From Salipiger abyssi (GTDB lineage: Bacteria; Pseudomonadota; Alphaproteobacteria; Rhodobacterales; Rhodobacteraceae): a stretch of DNA of 64,000 nucleotides. A model generated the notes under the pieces. The model made no database searches. It worked only from the letters and a program-made list of their open reading frames with translations, and was not told the DNA's origin. The position numbers were made by a program, and so were the translations under genes. The stretch's first letter is position 1, and each line of letters begins with the position of its first letter. The stretch covers positions 2,356,001-2,420,000 of the forward strand of contig NZ_CP015093.1 of the NCBI RefSeq assembly GCF_001975705.1, read 5' to 3'. This document shows, piece by piece, positions 60,446 to 64,000 of the stretch.

Positions 60446-63328
60446 ATGGTGTCAGGCAGCGGACTTCTGCCCGTAATGGTCTTATTGCCCTTTATCGGTG
60501 CGCTGGTGCCGGGGCTGATGATCCGGGCGGGGCGCAACGCATGCGCCACCTTCACCGCGGTTCCGACCGTTCTCGCTCTCGTGTTCCTTGGCGTGATGGC
60601 GCCCGGCGTGCTGGACGGCGGCACCGTCACCGCAAAGTTCGACTGGCTGCCGGCGCTGGGGCTGAACGCCAATTTCATGCTCGACGGGCTGGGGCTGCTC
60701 TTTGCCGGCATGATCCTCGGCATGGGGCTGCTGATCACGCTTTACGCGCGGTTCTACCTCTCGGGCGACGATCCGATGGGGCAGTTCTATACTTATCTTC
60801 TGCTCTTCCAAGGCGCGATGCTGGGCATTGTCGTCTCGGATAACATCCTGCTTTTGCTGGTTTTCTGGGAGCTGACCTCGCTGTCGTCCTTCCTGCTCAT
60901 CGGCTATTGGAAGCACCTGCCCGAGGGCCGTCAGGGCGCCCGCATGGCGCTGACCGTGACCGGGGCAGGGGGGCTTGCGATGATCGCGGGCATGCTGATT
61001 CTCGGCAATATCGCCGGCAGCTACGATCTCAGCGTGATCCTTCAGCATGGCGAAGAGATCCGCGCCTCGGAATATTATCTGCCGGCGCTGATCCTGATCC
61101 TGCTCGGCGCCTTCACCAAATCGGCGCAGTTCCCGTTCCATTTCTGGCTACCGCACGCCATGGCCGCGCCGACGCCGGTGTCGGCCTATCTGCACTCGGC
61201 CACGATGGTGAAGGCCGGCATCTTCCTGATGGCGCGCATGTGGCCGGTGCTGGCGGGGACAGAGGAATGGTTCTACATCGTCTCGACCGTGGGATTGATC
61301 ACCATGGTGATCGGCGCGCTGATCGCGCTCTTCAAGGACGATCTGAAGGCGCTGCTGGCCTTCTCGACCGTGAGCCATCTCGGGCTGCTGACCATGCTGC
61401 TGGGGCTCGGCTCCAAGATGGCCGCGGTGGTGGCGGTGTTCCATATCCTCAACCACCTGACCTTCAAGGCGGCGCTCTTCATGAGCGCGGGCATCGTCGA
61501 TCACGAGACCCATACCCGCGACATCAAGCGGCTGGGCGGGCTGGCGAGCCTCATGCCGGTGACCGCGCTGATCGCCGTGGTGGCGGCGCTGTCGATGGCG
61601 GGGATCCCGCCGCTCAACGGCTTCATGTCCAAGGAGATGATGCTGGAAGAGGTCGCTCACACCCATTGGTGGGGCGGCGAATGGCCGATCATCATCCTGG
61701 CGACGCTGGGCGCGCTTCTGTCGGTGGCCTATTCCTTCCGCTTCATCGGGCACACCTTCTTTGGCCCGGTGCGCGACGACTATCCGCACCATCCGCACGA
61801 TCCGCCGGTGGGCATGCTGCTGGCGCCGGGCTTCCTCGCGGTGCTGGTGGTGCTGATCGGCCTCGCGCCCATGGTCTTTGCCGCGCCCATCGTCGAGGCG
61901 GCGGGGCTGGCGGTGACCGGTTCCGAACCGCATGTGCATCTCAAGCTCTGGCACGGCGTGACCCCGGCGCTCTTCATGTCGATGGTCGCCGTGGCCGGCG
62001 GCGCGGTGCTGCTTTGGCTGCACCGTCCGCTCGACCGGATCTGGCTGGCGACGCCGCGCCCCGAGGCCAAGGTGATGTTCGACACGCTGGTGCGCCGCAT
62101 CGCGCTGGGCTCGCGCTTTATCACCGAAGTGGCGCATAACGGCTCTATCAGCCGCTATCTGGCGATCTTCACCGTCTCGACCATCGCGCTCGGCTATGCC
62201 GCCTTCCAGGGTGGCGGGCTGCCGGCGCCGACCCGGGCACCGCTGCCGGTGCCGCCGCTGGTCGCCGTGGGCTTCGTGCTGCTGATGGTGGCGACGGCGG
62301 CGACGGTCACCATGCATCGCAACCGTTTCCGCGCGCTGATCCTGACCAGCGTGGTGGGGCTGATGGTCTCCTTCGGCTTCGTCTATCTCTCGGCGCCCGA
62401 CCTGGCGCTGACGCAGATCTCGGTCGACACGGTCACCGTCATGCTGATGCTGCTGGCGCTGCACTTCCTGCCCAAGGAGACGCCGCGCGAAAGCCCGATT
62501 GCCCTGCATATCCGCGACGGCGCCATCGCCATCGCGGCGGGTGTCGCTGTGGCGGCGCTGGCCTATGCCTTCCTGCTGCGCGATATCAGCACGATCTCGG
62601 ATTATCACCTCGCCAATTCCTACAAGGGCGGCGGCGGCACCAATGTGGTCAACGTGATCCTCGTCGATTTCCGGGGTTACGACACCTATGGCGAGATCAT
62701 CGTGCTGGGCATCGCCGGGCTGACGCTCTACGCGCTGATGGAGGCGCTGCTCGACGGGCCCGCCTCGCGCCGGCTGCGCAACTGGACCTTCCCGCCCGAC
62801 CGGTCGCGCGATAGGCACCCTCTGATGATGGTGGTCGCCACCCGCGTGATGATGCCCATCGCGGCGCTGGTCGGTGTCTATATCTTCCTGCGCGGCCACA
62901 ACCTGCCGGGCGGCGGGTTCGTCGCGGGCCTCGTGATCTCCATCGCGCTGCTGATGCAGTACATGGCCTCGGGCTTTGGCTGGACGCAGGAGCGCAAGCG
63001 CTTCGAGTATCACGCGATGATCGGCTGGGGCGTGGTGGTGGCCGGGCTGACCGGTGCCGGCGCCTGGCTCGCGGGCGAGCCCTTCCTGACCAGTGCCTTC
63101 GGGTATTTCCAGATCTGGCCCTTCGAGGAGTTTGAGCTGGCCACCGCGGCGCTGTTCGATCTCGGCGTGTTCCTGACGGTGCTGGGGGCGGTGATGCTGA
63201 TGCTCTACAGCTTGTCGCGGCTGGCGCGCTACGCGGGCGAGACGGTCAATATCGAGCCCATGGATTACGACCCCTCGCGGCGCGCCGATGCGCCCGAGGC
63301 GGCAGACGGCAAGAAGGACGAGGGCTGA
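60446..63328 (+). CDS. Multisubunit Na+/H+ antiporter subunit A, fused with subunit B (PhaAB)
   Basis: The largest subunit of the Mrp/Pha antiporter, related to NuoL of complex I, which exchanges Na+ or K+ for protons. The 960-residue protein has about 16-20 helices in the NuoL-like part with HSATMVKAGIFLMARM, and from about residue 790 a MnhB-type domain (RVMMPIAALVGVYIFLRGHNLPGGGFVAG), so A and B are fused, as in Sinorhizobium PhaAB. The start has GAAGGAACAGGG upstream. The C subunit follows at 63330. Confidence 0.93.
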   Translation: MVSGSGLLPVMVLLPFIGALVPGLMIRAGRNACATFTAVPTVLALVFLGVMAPGVLDGGTVTAKFDWLPALGLNANFMLDGLGLLFAGMILGMGLLITLYARFYLSGDDPMGQFYTYLLLFQGAMLGIVVSDNILLLLVFWELTSLSSFLLIGYWKHLPEGRQGARMALTVTGAGGLAMIAGMLILGNIAGSYDLSVILQHGEEIRASEYYLPALILILLGAFTKSAQFPFHFWLPHAMAAPTPVSAYLHSATMVKAGIFLMARMWPVLAGTEEWFYIVSTVGLITMVIGALIALFKDDLKALLAFSTVSHLGLLTMLLGLGSKMAAVVAVFHILNHLTFKAALFMSAGIVDHETHTRDIKRLGGLASLMPVTALIAVVAALSMAGIPPLNGFMSKEMMLEEVAHTHWWGGEWPIIILATLGALLSVAYSFRFIGHTFFGPVRDDYPHHPHDPPVGMLLAPGFLAVLVVLIGLAPMVFAAPIVEAAGLAVTGSEPHVHLKLWHGVTPALFMSMVAVAGGAVLLWLHRPLDRIWLATPRPEAKVMFDTLVRRIALGSRFITEVAHNGSISRYLAIFTVSTIALGYAAFQGGGLPAPTRAPLPVPPLVAVGFVLLMVATAATVTMHRNRFRALILTSVVGLMVSFGFVYLSAPDLALTQISVDTVTVMLMLLALHFLPKETPRESPIALHIRDGAIAIAAGVAVAALAYAFLLRDISTISDYHLANSYKGGGGTNVVNVILVDFRGYDTYGEIIVLGIAGLTLYALMEALLDGPASRRLRNWTFPPDRSRDRHPLMMVVATRVMMPIAALVGVYIFLRGHNLPGGGFVAGLVISIALLMQYMASGFGWTQERKRFEYHAMIGWGVVVAGLTGAGAWLAGEPFLTSAFGYFQIWPFEEFELATAALFDLGVFLTVLGAVMLMLYSLSRLARYAGETVNIEPMDYDPSRRADAPEAADGKKDEG

Positions 63329-63329
63329 G

Positions 63330-63683
63330 ATGGAACTGGTCGTGGCAACCTCTCTGGGCGGGCTGACCGCTGCCGGGATCTACCTGATCCTGCGGCTCCG
63401 TGCCTTTCCGGTCATCCTGGGGCTGACGCTGCTCTCCTACGCGGTGAACGTCTTTGTCTTCGCCACCGGGCGGCTGACCGTCGGCCTGCCGCCGGTGCTG
63501 AGCGACGGCGCGAGCGCCTATACCGACCCGCTGCCGCAGGCGCTGGTGCTGACCGCGATCGTGATCTCCTTCGGGATGACGGCGGTGCTGGTGCTGATCG
63601 CGCTCGGCGCCTTTCTCGAAGCGGGCGATGACCGGGTGAACATCGAAGACGAGACCAAGACGACCGGGGAGAACGACGCGTGA
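63330..63683 (+). CDS. Multisubunit Na+/H+ antiporter subunit C
   Basis: A 117-residue NuoK-like membrane protein with three helices, typical of MnhC/MrpC/PhaC (GLTAAGIYLILRLRAFPVILGLTLLSYAVNVFVFATGR and PLPQALVLTAIVISFGMTAVLVLIAL). It starts one base after the subunit A/B stop codon and overlaps subunit D by four bases (GTGA). Confidence 0.92.
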   Translation: MELVVATSLGGLTAAGIYLILRLRAFPVILGLTLLSYAVNVFVFATGRLTVGLPPVLSDGASAYTDPLPQALVLTAIVISFGMTAVLVLIALGAFLEAGDDRVNIEDETKTTGENDA

Positions 63684-64000
63684 ACCACTGGATCATCGCC
63701 CCCGTCGTGCTGCCGGCCATGCTGGCGCCGCTCATCGCCTATGTGATGCGCCACGACATCACCCTGCAACGGGCCACCTCGATCCTGGGCGCGGTGCTGC
63801 TGGTGGCGGTGGCCACCGGGCTTTTCGTGCTGTCGGCGGATGGCAGCGTGCATGTCTACCGGCTGGGCGACTGGCCGGCGCCCTTCGGCATCGTGCTGGT
63901 GCTCGACCGGCTTTCGGCGCTGCTCATCCTGCTGACCTCGGTGCTGGGGCTGATCGTGCTGATCCACGCCTCGGCCAGCGGCTGGGACAGGCGCGGGCGG
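63680..64000 (+). CDS. Multisubunit Na+/H+ antiporter subunit D, N-terminal part (runs off window)
   Basis: The first 107 residues of a NuoN/MnhD-like subunit: it starts with GTG at 63680 and shows the opening helices (WIIAPVVLPAMLAPLIAYVM and VLVLDRLSALLILLTSVLGLIVLIH). The reading frame is open to the window end. The gene order A/B-C-D is that of Pha operons in alphaproteobacteria. Confidence 0.88.
   Translation, partial: MNHWIIAPVVLPAMLAPLIAYVMRHDITLQRATSILGAVLLVAVATGLFVLSADGSVHVYRLGDWPAPFGIVLVLDRLSALLILLTSVLGLIVLIHASASGWDRRGR

Overview
The window is about 64 kb of GC-rich chromosome from an alphaproteobacterium, most likely a Roseobacter-group member of the Rhodobacterales. The evidence is the gene content and arrangement: gcrA, a fused phaAB-type antiporter gene, phosphatidylcholine synthase, a five-gene NAD-linked formate dehydrogenase operon (fdsGBACD), cytochrome bd under a perfect FNR-type box, and many 4-bp ATGA/GTGA overlaps between genes. 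I do not assert a genus. I see no prophage, insertion sequence, CRISPR array or rRNA; one tRNA-Lys gene is present.

Layout. 1-3.6 kb holds housekeeping genes (parC fragment, SH3 protein, SDR, small membrane protein, cobalamin adenosyltransferase) ending in a duplicated repeat that looks like a rearrangement junction. 3.6-4.8 kb is pdxJ-acpS. 5-10.8 kb is a catechol ortho-cleavage region (catB, a LysR regulator, catA) with a divergent SCP2-like / alpha-beta hydrolase / BKACE operon that could form an alternative end of the beta-ketoadipate route. 10.9-20.8 kb is a respiratory block: cydDC, cydABX, then a Tat-exported sulfide:quinone-oxidoreductase-like flavoprotein, two membrane proteins and a periplasmic DsrE-like protein. 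21-23.8 kb holds a NUDIX hydrolase, a MauG-like di-heme peroxidase, a Sel1 protein and a flavin reductase. 24.2-33 kb is a BapA-like repeat adhesin with its own complete type I secretion system.

33-48.7 kb is mixed core and accessory content: transporters, gcrA, dpaL, rimO, a candidate small RNA, a LuxR-type regulator without a LuxI, thymidine kinase, phosphatidylcholine synthase, mtaB-dapF, tRNA-Lys and small regulator/enzyme pairs. 48.8-53.1 kb is a MacAB/DevBCA-like export system. 53.2-60.2 kb is the formate dehydrogenase operon with its LysR gene. From 60.4 kb to the end is the start of a multisubunit Na+/H+ antiporter operon.

How the genes work together. Several modules look self-contained. 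Aromatic degradation pairs CatA and CatB with a likely common LysR regulator whose candidate sites (tandem GTAT-N6-ATAC elements) lie in the divergent catA promoter region. Quinone-linked sulfide oxidation may feed cytochrome bd, an oxidase that tolerates sulfide. The adhesin, TolC protein, ABC exporter and HlyD adaptor are consecutive. The least explained parts are the BKACE trio, the two-cysteine exported SQR-like protein, the orphan ORF between catB and its regulator, and the promoter-terminator pair at 39.06-39.29 kb.
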